From NCBI GenBank assembly GCA_003553695.1, contig PWFB01000160.1, forward strand, positions 1 through 54,705: DNA of 54,705 nt, read 5' to 3'. Each line of letters starts with the position of its first letter. The stretch's first letter is position 1. Origin of the DNA: Desulfonatronospira sp. GTDB taxonomy: Bacteria; Desulfobacterota; Desulfovibrionia; Desulfovibrionales; Desulfonatronovibrionaceae. Position numbers and translations under genes: made by a program. The notes under the pieces are model-generated. The model saw only the letters and a program-made list of their open reading frames with translations. It was not told where the DNA came from and searched no databases. Shown here piece by piece: positions 48,410 to 54,705 of this stretch.

Positions 48410-48589
48410 TTGACAGTCAAAAGTTCCCTCGTTCCCGGGTCAAGCCCAGGACAGGCATGCCGGACTCGATCCGGCATCCAGTTTCCTGTCCTTTTGAAAA
48501 GACACTGGATTCCGGCTTTTGCCGGAATGACGAATAGGCAAACTTATGGCAAATAAAATCAGATGGTTAAAATAACTTTTGACTGTCAA
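48410..48589. mobile_element. MITE-like element: 180-bp non-coding repeat with terminal inverted repeats
   Basis: The ends are perfect 16-bp inverted repeats, TTGACAGTCAAAAGTT (48410-48425) and AACTTTTGACTGTCAA (48574-48589). Outside them, GTACC on the left and GGGTAC on the right extend the symmetry after a small offset. Inside are two REP-like hairpins: ATGCCGGA-CTCGA-TCCGGCAT (48457-48477), nested within AGGACAGG/CCTGTCCT, and ATTCCGGC-TTTT-GCCGGAAT (48509-48528). There is no transposase. The second hairpin resembles the widespread CGTCATTCCGGC-type intergenic repeats. It fills the space between secA and argJ, and its right end is 25 bases before the argJ start. Confidence 0.65.
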
Positions 48590-48614
48590 ATGGGTACGAA
48601 AAAGGATGCATGAC

Positions 48615-49799
48615 ATGCAGGAGTTGCCCCTGGGCTTTGACCTGGCAGCGGTCCAGGCCGGATTCAGGTACAAGGACCGCCCGGATCTGGCCCTGATTTT
48701 CAGCCGGACTCCGGCCAGGGCCGCAGGGGTGTTCACCACCAATGCCTTTCAGGCCGCCCCGGTACAGGTGGGCAGGGAAAACCTGGACCGCAGCGATCTC
48801 ATGCGCGCTGTACTGGTCAATGCCGGGCAGGCCAATGCCTGTACCGGGGATGAAGGGCTGGCCGACTGCCGCAGCACCCTGGACATGCTGGCCGGACACC
48901 TGGATATTTCCCCAGGGGAAATACTGCCAGCCTCCACCGGGGTTATCGGCATGCGCATGCCCATGCCGGTCTGGGAAAAAAGCCTGCCCCAACTGGTGAA
49001 AAGCCTGGGAGGATGCACCCCGGAGCAGTCGGCCATGGCCATCATGACCACGGATTCCTTTCCCAAGACCGCCTCCAGGGAGACAGGCCTGGACCAGGGC
49101 CGGGTCCGCTTCTGGGGCATGGCCAAGGGCGCGGGAATGATCTGCCCGGATATGGCCACCATGCTGGCCTTTGTCCTGACGGATCTGCAAATGGACGGAC
49201 CACGGTGGCAGGAGATGCTGGCCGGGGCCGTGGAGCAGAGTTTCAACGCCATTACCGTGGACGGGGACACCAGTACCAACGATTGCGTCCTGGCCCTGGC
49301 CGGAGGAGAATCCGGGGTGAGCTGTCAGTCCAGCCGGGACCGGGACAGGGCTTTTCAGGCCCTGGAAGAGGTATGCAGTGACCTGGCCTACCAGATTGTC
49401 AAGGATGCCGAAGGTGGGACCAAGGTCATGCATATCCGGATCACCGGGGCGGCAGACAGCCTGGATGCCTGCAGGGCGGCCCGGGCGGTGGGCAATTCCA
49501 GCCTGGTGAAGACGGCCATGTTCGGGTGCGATCCCAATTGGGGCCGCATTGTGGCCGCCCTGGGCAGAAGCGGGGCCGGTTTTGATCCGGAGAAAGTCAG
49601 GCTTAGCCTGGCCGGTCAGGAGATTTTTGCCCGGGGCAAACCGGTGGACATGGATATAGACGAGGTTTTCGCCCCCCTGCTTACGGCCAGGGATATCCGG
49701 GTGGATATTGACCTGGGTACCGGGGAGGGGGAATATTTTCTCATGGCCTCGGATCTTACTGACGAATATATCCGCATCAACTCCGACTACCGCAGCTGA
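48615..49799 (+). CDS. argJ: Bifunctional ornithine acetyltransferase / N-acetylglutamate synthase
   Basis: ArgJ transfers the acetyl group from N-acetylornithine to glutamate, recycling acetyl in arginine synthesis. The ATG at 48615 has AAAGGA eight bases upstream and begins MQELPLGFDLAAVQAGF; an ATG at 48606 and a TTG at 48579 are less likely. The roughly 394-residue precursor is cut by itself before the Thr of MATMLAF (within KGAGMICPDMATMLAF, near residue 183) into two chains. TVDGDTSTNDCVLALAGG follows, and FGCDPNWGRIVAALGRSG is near residue 310. Length fits the family. Confidence 0.95.
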   Translation: MQELPLGFDLAAVQAGFRYKDRPDLALIFSRTPARAAGVFTTNAFQAAPVQVGRENLDRSDLMRAVLVNAGQANACTGDEGLADCRSTLDMLAGHLDISPGEILPASTGVIGMRMPMPVWEKSLPQLVKSLGGCTPEQSAMAIMTTDSFPKTASRETGLDQGRVRFWGMAKGAGMICPDMATMLAFVLTDLQMDGPRWQEMLAGAVEQSFNAITVDGDTSTNDCVLALAGGESGVSCQSSRDRDRAFQALEEVCSDLAYQIVKDAEGGTKVMHIRITGAADSLDACRAARAVGNSSLVKTAMFGCDPNWGRIVAALGRSGAGFDPEKVRLSLAGQEIFARGKPVDMDIDEVFAPLLTARDIRVDIDLGTGEGEYFLMASDLTDEYIRINSDYRS

Positions 49800-49900
49800 G
49801 GATGCAAAGCGCAGCAGCGCAACTCTATTTAATGAATTTATCCAGGCCTGGTCAGGCATAGCCTGGCCTGAAACATTTTACAGTACAGGAAGCGCAACAT

Positions 49901-50497
49901 ATGTCCGCAAAACTGAACCTGCCCCGTGTGGCCGATTTTCTGCACGAGGTGGGCATGCTCAAGAGAACTCCGCGCACCGGCTACCAGTTTCTGGGCACCG
50001 GGTCGGAAAATGTGGCAGAGCACAGTTTCCGCACCGCGGTAATAGGCTATATCCTGGCCAAGATGGCCGGGGCGGACCGGGAAAAGACCGTGTACCTGTG
50101 CCTTTTTCACGATATACATGAATCCAGGGTGGGGGACATGAACTATGTCAACCGGCTGTACAACAGGACCAATGAGCGCCAGGCCCTGGAAGATGCCCTG
50201 CAAGGCACCGGCCTGGAAGAAGAGGTTCTGCCCCTGCACGAGGAACTGGACCAAAACAGTACTCTGGAGGCCGGTCTGGCCGAGGATGCGGATCAGCTGG
50301 ATCTTATCCTGAATCTGAAGGAGCAGGAGGATCTGGGCAACAGGTACGCAACCAGGTGGCTGGAGTATGCCTGGGAGCGGGTGAAGACGGATTACGGCAG
50401 AGAACTGGCCGGGGCGATTTTTGCAAGCGATCATACCGCCTGGTGGTTTGACAGCCAGGACAAGCGCTGGTGGATTGAGCGCAAGCACAAGAAATAG
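49901..50497 (+). CDS. HD-domain phosphohydrolase, YfbR-like
   Basis: The 198-residue protein has an HD metal site: AEHSFRTAVIGYILAKM near residue 48 (first His), LCLFHDIHESRVGDMNYVNR near 70 (His-Asp pair) and EDADQLDLILNLKEQ near 130 (last Asp). The pattern matches YfbR-like 5'-nucleotidases, which act on deoxynucleoside monophosphates, and related small HD hydrolases. The C-terminus is basic. AGGAAG precedes the ATG. smpB begins four bases after the stop, so they are cotranscribed. The exact substrate cannot be read from the sequence. Confidence 0.88.
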   Translation: MSAKLNLPRVADFLHEVGMLKRTPRTGYQFLGTGSENVAEHSFRTAVIGYILAKMAGADREKTVYLCLFHDIHESRVGDMNYVNRLYNRTNERQALEDALQGTGLEEEVLPLHEELDQNSTLEAGLAEDADQLDLILNLKEQEDLGNRYATRWLEYAWERVKTDYGRELAGAIFASDHTAWWFDSQDKRWWIERKHKK

Positions 50498-50500
50498 GTT

Positions 50501-50968
50501 ATGTCCAAAACAAGCAGCGGGATAAAGATAATTGCGGTCAACCGCAAGGTGCGCCATTATTTCGAAATAATGGAGACCCTGGAGGCCGGACTGGTCCTGA
50601 CCGGATCCGAGGTCAAGTCTTTGCGCTCCGGGAAGGTCAGCTTCAAGGAAGGCTACGTGCGCTTTGACCGGGGTGAGGCCTTTCTGGTGGACGTACATAT
50701 AGCCCCATACGAAAATGCCGGGTATGCCCAGCATGATCCGGTACGCCCGCGCAGGCTGCTTATGCATAAAAGCGAGATCAAGCGGCTCATGGGCAAGGTG
50801 GAGCAAAAGGGTCTTACGGTCATTCCCACCCGGATGTATTTCAGGCAGGGCAGGGCCAAGGTGGAAATCGCCCTGGCCCGGGGCCTGAGACTCCATGACC
50901 GCAGGGAAACTTTGAAGCGCAGGGCCGTGGAGCGCGATACCGCCCGGGAAATGGCCAAATATAAGTAG
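50501..50968 (+). CDS. smpB: SsrA-binding protein SmpB
   Basis: SmpB binds tmRNA and brings it to stalled ribosomes for trans-translation. The 155-residue protein begins with [20 protein letters not shown]. It has the conserved [19 protein letters not shown] near residue 28, [13 protein letters not shown]-like text ([20 protein letters not shown]) near 82, and [20 protein letters not shown] near 115. It ends in a basic helix ([12 protein letters not shown]). Length is normal. The tmRNA gene ssrA, often adjacent, is not here: the next gene starts 16 bases downstream. Confidence 0.98.
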   Translation: MSKTSSGIKIIAVNRKVRHYFEIMETLEAGLVLTGSEVKSLRSGKVSFKEGYVRFDRGEAFLVDVHIAPYENAGYAQHDPVRPRRLLMHKSEIKRLMGKVEQKGLTVIPTRMYFRQGRAKVEIALARGLRLHDRRETLKRRAVERDTAREMAKYK

Positions 50969-50983
50969 GGGTGGGGGCAGGTA

Positions 50984-52351
50984 ATGACTCTGAAAAAATC
51001 CCAGGTCAAATCTCTTGGCAGGATCCTGCCCAAAGACGGACTTCTTCTAAATCCTGCCGAAAAACTCATATACGGAACCGATGCCGGACGTCGCTTTGCC
51101 ATGCCCTTGGCGGTGGTGCTCCCGGAAACTGTGCAGCAGGTCCGGGAGATCATGCGCTGGGCCGTGCAGGAAAGAGTTCCGGTCATCCCCAGGGCCAGGG
51201 GGACCAACGTGGTATCCGCCTGCGTGCCCCAGGCAGGGGGGATTGTTCTGTCCTGTCTGAAGCTGAACCGGATAATATCCATAAGCAGGCGGGATTTTAC
51301 AGCTCATGTCCAGCCCGGAGTGATTACTCATGAGCTGCAGCAGGCGGCTGCGGCAAAAGGGCTTTTTTATCCCCCGGACCCGGCAAGCGTGCGCATCTGC
51401 AGCATCGGAGGCAATATAGCCACCAACGCCGGGGGCATGCGGGCCGTAAAATACGGTGTCACCCGGGACTATGTCCTGGGACTGGAAGTGGTTCTGCCCG
51501 GTGGCGAACTCATGATCACCGGGGGAAAGGTGCACAAGAACGTAGTGGGTCTGGACCTGACCTCTTTGATGGTGGGTTCGGAAGGCTGTCTGGGGGTGGT
51601 TGTGGGGGCCTGGATCAAACTACTGCCCCTCCCCGGTTATTCTGCCACCATACTGGCCTGCTTTGAAAATGAGGATCAGGCCCTGGAGAGTGTGGACCAG
51701 ATTTTCGGGGCCGGTCTTCTGCCATGCGCCCTGGAGTTTTTGCCCCGGGAGGTGCTGCATTGCCTGTCTGTCTATTCCGGCATGCCCTGGCCGGATAACA
51801 CCGGGGCTGCCCTGGTGGTGCAGTGCGACGGGTTGAAAAGCAGTGTGCGACAGGAGATTGCCGAGGTGCGAAAAAGGCTCAAAGACCCTGTTTACATTGA
51901 TGAAGCCGCAAAAAGTGAGCAGGAGCGAATCTGGGAACTGCGGCGGCTTATCAATCCGGCCTCATACAGGCTGGGTTCAGGCAAGGCCAGCGATGACGTA
52001 AGCATTCCCCGCGGCAGTCTTGCCGAGGCCATGCAGGGCATTCGCCGCATCGCCGGCAACTACTCCCTGCAGGTACTGGCCTTCGGTCACGCAGGTGATG
52101 GGAACCTGCATGTAAATTTCATGTATGATGATACAAAGCAGGATATGCAAAAAGCTGCCCGGAAAGCCAGGATAGAGCTTCTTGAGCTGGTGCTGGGCCT
52201 GGGAGGAAGCATGTCCGGGGAGCATGGGGTGGGACTGGCCAAAAGAAGGTTTTTAAACAGGCAGCCCGGCCCTGGGGCACTGGAAATCATGCGCGGGGTC
52301 AAAAAAGTCTTTGATCCCCACGGGATTTTAAATCCTGGTAAGGCCATTTAG
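50984..52351 (+). CDS. FAD-binding oxidoreductase, GlcD/D-lactate dehydrogenase family
   Basis: The 455-residue protein is a vanillyl-alcohol-oxidase fold flavoenzyme that oxidises 2-hydroxyacids such as D-lactate or glycolate. The FAD domain includes PLAVVLPETVQQVREIMRWA, VIPRARGTNVVSACVPQAGG, QPGVITHELQQAA, and PPDPASVRICSIGGNIATNA with AGGMRAVKYG. The C-terminal cap has VLAFGHAGDGNLHVNF near residue 365, whose His residues serve the active site, and SGEHGVGLAKR near 410. It ends DPHGILNPGKAI. Sulfate reducers use such enzymes in lactate oxidation, usually with a separate Fe-S subunit, which is not next to this gene. Confidence 0.92.
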   Translation: MTLKKSQVKSLGRILPKDGLLLNPAEKLIYGTDAGRRFAMPLAVVLPETVQQVREIMRWAVQERVPVIPRARGTNVVSACVPQAGGIVLSCLKLNRIISISRRDFTAHVQPGVITHELQQAAAAKGLFYPPDPASVRICSIGGNIATNAGGMRAVKYGVTRDYVLGLEVVLPGGELMITGGKVHKNVVGLDLTSLMVGSEGCLGVVVGAWIKLLPLPGYSATILACFENEDQALESVDQIFGAGLLPCALEFLPREVLHCLSVYSGMPWPDNTGAALVVQCDGLKSSVRQEIAEVRKRLKDPVYIDEAAKSEQERIWELRRLINPASYRLGSGKASDDVSIPRGSLAEAMQGIRRIAGNYSLQVLAFGHAGDGNLHVNFMYDDTKQDMQKAARKARIELLELVLGLGGSMSGEHGVGLAKRRFLNRQPGPGALEIMRGVKKVFDPHGILNPGKAI

Positions 52352-52376
52352 TTTTCACAGTACCCTCAGGGCATGA

Positions 52377-53855
52377 TTATACCCCGGTATCCCCTGCCGG
52401 GTGTTTGTTTTCCAGCAGGTATACATCCAGCGTTTCCTGTCTGCCCTCCAGGCTGGTATCTTTAATCATGCGCAGCTGCCCGGGAAGCGGAGAGATTTTT
52501 GCGGCGGCATGGGCGCTGATGATGAGCCTGGTGTGCAGTTCCCTGGTTTTGGCTTCAAGCCTGGCGGCAATATTCACGGCGTCTCCAATCACAGTATATT
52601 CCATACGCTGCGGAGAACCGATGTTCCCGGCCAGTACATAACCGGTATGAATGCCTATGCTGTTTTCCAGGGTAAGCTCCGATGTAAGGGCCAGGGTGGA
52701 GTTCAGGCGGTCGCAGGCTGAGAGCATCTCTACGCCGGCCTGCAGGGCGTTGGCTTCGGCCTGCTCATCAGCAAGGGGATGCCCGAACACGGCCATGATC
52801 TTATCCCCGACAAATTTGTCCACCAGGCCGCCGTGCTTTTCCACTGCCTGGACCATGGCCGAGAAATAGTCGTTGAGCAGTCCCACCAGAATCTTGGGGG
52901 GCAGTTTTTCGCTGATGCTGCTGAAGCCGCGCAGATCGCAGAAAAGAATGCATGCCACTGCTGTCTCCCCGCCAAGTTTGGGATCGTCAGCCAGCAGTCT
53001 GTTGACTGCTTCCCTGGGCATGATTTTGCCCAGGCTGGACTGGAGAAGCTGTTTTTCTCTCAGCTCACCCACCATGCGGTTGAAGTGCCGGGAAAGCTCC
53101 CCTATCTCGTCCCGGCCCTGCTCCGGTACCCGGGCATCAAGGTTTCCGGCGCTGACCCGGCTCAGTCCCCGGTGCAGGGACTTGATGGGCCCGGTGATAT
53201 GTCTGGCCAGGACCAGGGTCACTCCCAGGGCCAGAAATCCTGCCACTCCAAGGGAAAGCATGCCGGCGCGTCTTATGGTGGCCAGCCTGGCCTCCATGTG
53301 CTCAGCGCACATGTCTATTCCCAGAAGACCCACATTGCGTCCCCGAACGTCCTTGACGGGAGCGTACCCGGATATGGTCCAGCCCCATTGGTCCTGATAA
53401 ATCTGGTCGTCAACGCTGGGGCGGACAAAGCCCTTGAGCATGGATGAAGGGGGATCGGGGTAAACCGCGCCTACGGGTTCGGGCATTTCATCCTGGGATA
53501 TCAGGCCGTCACCGGTATCATCACTGGGGGGCGAGTCCACCACGAACATGACCTTATTGTCCTGGATGCGCATGGTATAGGCAAACAGGAAGTCGTCGTT
53601 GGTCTGGGTTATCTGGTAAAGGACCTCCTGGACCCTGCTGTAGGCGCTGGAATCCATGTCTTCAGGTGATTTGAGAGTTTCCAGGTCTTCTCCGGAAATG
53701 AGCCCGGAAAAGGATTTGGCCGCGGTAAGCAACTGGCTCTGGATGGATTCCAGCAGGGATTGCCTGGCCTGATAATAGAAATAGGATCCAGTGGCCCCGG
53801 AAATGGTAAAGGCAGCCACAAAGAGAAGCAGAAAGATCTTCAGCCCCAGGCGCAT
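52377..53855 (-). CDS. Membrane class III adenylate/guanylate cyclase with periplasmic sensor and HAMP
   Basis: The 492-residue protein has a first membrane helix (FLLLFVAAFTISGATGSYFY). A periplasmic sensing region at about 30-195 ends with SGYAPVKDVRGRNVGLLGID, as in single Cache-like domains. A second membrane helix is near 205 (MLSLGVAGFLALGVTLVLA), and a HAMP domain follows. The class III catalytic domain is at about 300-480: metal Asp in FCDLRGFSS and VDKFVGDKIMAVFG, and GDAVNIAARLE with the transition-state Asn and Arg. It should make cAMP, or less likely cGMP, in response to a periplasmic signal. It converges on the FAD oxidoreductase gene (25-base gap). Confidence 0.93.
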   Translation of the reverse strand: MRLGLKIFLLLFVAAFTISGATGSYFYYQARQSLLESIQSQLLTAAKSFSGLISGEDLETLKSPEDMDSSAYSRVQEVLYQITQTNDDFLFAYTMRIQDNKVMFVVDSPPSDDTGDGLISQDEMPEPVGAVYPDPPSSMLKGFVRPSVDDQIYQDQWGWTISGYAPVKDVRGRNVGLLGIDMCAEHMEARLATIRRAGMLSLGVAGFLALGVTLVLARHITGPIKSLHRGLSRVSAGNLDARVPEQGRDEIGELSRHFNRMVGELREKQLLQSSLGKIMPREAVNRLLADDPKLGGETAVACILFCDLRGFSSISEKLPPKILVGLLNDYFSAMVQAVEKHGGLVDKFVGDKIMAVFGHPLADEQAEANALQAGVEMLSACDRLNSTLALTSELTLENSIGIHTGYVLAGNIGSPQRMEYTVIGDAVNIAARLEAKTRELHTRLIISAHAAAKISPLPGQLRMIKDTSLEGRQETLDVYLLENKHPAGDTGV

Positions 53856-54067
53856 TTTAGGCCTCCCTGCGCAGGAGTACCGCCCGCCTGCACAATGCCC
53901 TGACCGGCCTTATTCACCGGCCGAAGCCTGCAGTGGTCAAACGGGTCAAGCTCCTCCTGCCGTAAGGGTTTGGTGAAAAAATCGGCAGGGAACAGGTTTT
54001 GCTTGATCTTCAGCTTAACTTAAGCTGACAGGGAGGGCAAGAAAGTTTTCAGCCTGAGAAATGGTTC

Positions 54068-54096
54068 TTGACAAACTAAAGAAGGATATATATAAA
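54068..54096 (+). promoter_or_regulatory. Sigma-70 promoter of tRNA-Ala
   Basis: TTGACA at 54068-54073 and TATAAA at 54091-54096 are separated by 17 bases, a near-consensus pair. Transcription would begin about 8 bases before the mature tRNA 5' end. Confidence 0.85.
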
Positions 54097-54110
54097 TTTA
54101 GACTTTATAG

Positions 54111-54186
54111 GGGGCTGTAGCTCAGTTGGGAGAGCGCCTGAATGGCATTCAGGAGGCCAGGAGTTCAATTCTCCTCAGCTCCACCA
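54111..54186 (+). tRNA. tRNA-Ala (anticodon GGC)
   Basis: The 76-base gene folds as a full cloverleaf. The acceptor GGGGCTG pairs with CAGCTCC and includes the G3-U70 wobble that marks alanine tRNAs. The D arm has AGCTCAGTTGGGAGAGC. The anticodon stem CCTGA/TCAGG has loop ATGGCAT, giving GGC. The T arm holds GTTCAATTC. The CCA end is encoded. It has its own promoter and terminator. Confidence 0.98.
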
Positions 54187-54196
54187 GAGATTTCAA

Positions 54197-54227
54197 GGGG
54201 GTTACCTTTCGGGTGCCCCCATTTTTT
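54197..54227 (+). terminator. Terminator after tRNA-Ala
   Basis: GGGGG (54197-54201) pairs with CCCCC (54216-54220) around an inner ACC/GGT stem with a TTTCG loop, followed by ATTTTTT. It lies 10 bases after the CCA end. Confidence 0.85.
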
Positions 54228-54320
54228 GTGCCATTTCCCCGGGAGTAATCATCCTCTTGTAAACATTGCCCTCATAAATGGGCTTTGGGTACTCTACTCT
54301 CATTTTATAGCCCATCCGGC

Positions 54321-54705
54321 CTATGCCTGCAAAACATCCCGCACTTCCCCGGGGTGCCTGGACACCGCCCAGGACCACTCTCCAAAGCCGCCGTGCTCGT
54401 TCACTCCCCTGACCCATTCCTCCAGAAACCTGCGCTTGGTCTGGTCCTTTTCCGTATCCCGGCCCTTGGTCTCCAGGATCAGAAAACGCCCGTCATTCAG
54501 GCGGATGATAAAGTCCGGCCGGTATTTGCGCACCACTCCCCTGTAGACATACAAAATCTCAAGTCCCAGGTGATCGTTTTTGGCCCAGGACTGGACCCTG
54601 GAGCTGTTGTCCAGGACAAAGGCCTCGCTGGATTCCCAGGCGCTGTCCAGGACGCAGAAGTTGATGTGGCTCTTGCGGGTATGCACGCAATGTTTCAGCA
54701 AAAGA
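54321..54705 (-). CDS. C-terminal nuclease domain of a type III-like restriction endonuclease (N-terminus outside window)
   Basis: The frame is open to the window edge, so only the last 128 or so codons are seen. They contain a PD-(D/E)XK nuclease core: VRKYRPDFIIRLNDGRFLIL followed by ETKGRD, with Asp, Glu and Lys in the right spacing. The preceding WAKNDHLGLEILYVYRG and the following FLEEWVRGVNEHGGFGEWSW are typical of the C-terminal domain of Res-type helicase-nucleases (type III restriction, BPTD_3080-like). It should join to a large DEAD/DEAH helicase upstream. The gene ends head-to-head with tRNA-Ala(GGC), a common site for island integration. Confidence 0.8.
   Translation of the reverse strand, partial: LLLKHCVHTRKSHINFCVLDSAWESSEAFVLDNSSRVQSWAKNDHLGLEILYVYRGVVRKYRPDFIIRLNDGRFLILETKGRDTEKDQTKRRFLEEWVRGVNEHGGFGEWSWAVSRHPGEVRDVLQA

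Noticed and set aside
48567-49859. 430-codon open frame antisense to argJ
   Set aside because: Shadow of argJ; no motifs, no plausible start signals.
50969-50983. tmRNA gene next to smpB
   Set aside because: Only 15 bases lie between smpB and the next gene, and no tRNA-like ends are seen nearby.
54202-54303. Small minus-strand open frame of about 34 codons after the restriction gene (MRVEYPKPIYEG start)
   Set aside because: Overlaps the tRNA terminator, has no good ribosome site, and is too short to separate from chance.

Overview
The window looks like the chromosome of a Gram-negative, strictly anaerobic sulfate reducer of the Desulfovibrionales type. The reasons are an outer-membrane and lipid A block (bamA, ompH, lpxD, fabZ, lpxA, lpxI), a Re-citrate-synthase-type enzyme, a DUF39/HcyBio homocysteine-forming protein, a stand-alone AICAR transformylase, and a dnaN-gyrB-gyrA order without recF. 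The assignment rests on recognised families and gene order; no database search was run.

Layout. 1-4.3 kb: the end of bamA, then ompH and the tightly packed lpxD-fabZ-lpxA-lpxI genes. 4.3-6.7 kb: a SPASM radical SAM protein divergent from a MoaD-like and a ThiF/HesA-like gene, which resembles a tungsten-cofactor oxidoreductase maturation set without its oxidoreductase. 6.9-11.1 kb: rdgB, glmS and an AMIN-amidase. 11.1-13.3 kb: a CDF transporter, an unknown gene and a decayed LysM gene. 13.5-20.3 kb: a Re-citrate-synthase-like enzyme with an extra C-terminal Cache-like domain, a lipoprotein, coaBC, an unknown overlapping gene, an NfeD protease/slipin pair and a small unknown gene, closed by a strong terminator.

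20.5-33 kb is the replication and segregation region. A perfect parS sits inside a 34-bp palindrome upstream of parA. A small zinc-ribbon-like gene lies in opposite orientation between parA and parB. Then come hldA (heptose kinase) and a leftward operon of DUF39, a LarE-like sulfur transferase and an apparently dead HsdR-N-type nuclease domain. An AT-rich 540-bp spacer full of inverted repeats precedes dnaN-gyrB-gyrA and is the best candidate for oriC, although I see no classical DnaA boxes and no dnaA gene.

33-54.7 kb: a TPR lipoprotein; glgB-malQ plus a LapA-like coiled-coil membrane protein; holB and purA; an MltF-like lytic transglycosylase; a stand-alone AICAR transformylase; an RNB exoribonuclease; secA; a 180-bp MITE-like element; argJ; an HD phosphohydrolase; smpB; a GlcD-type FAD oxidoreductase; and a membrane nucleotide cyclase. 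The window ends with tRNA-Ala(GGC), with its own promoter and terminator, facing the C-terminal nuclease domain of a restriction enzyme that runs off the edge. This may be the boundary of a defence island.
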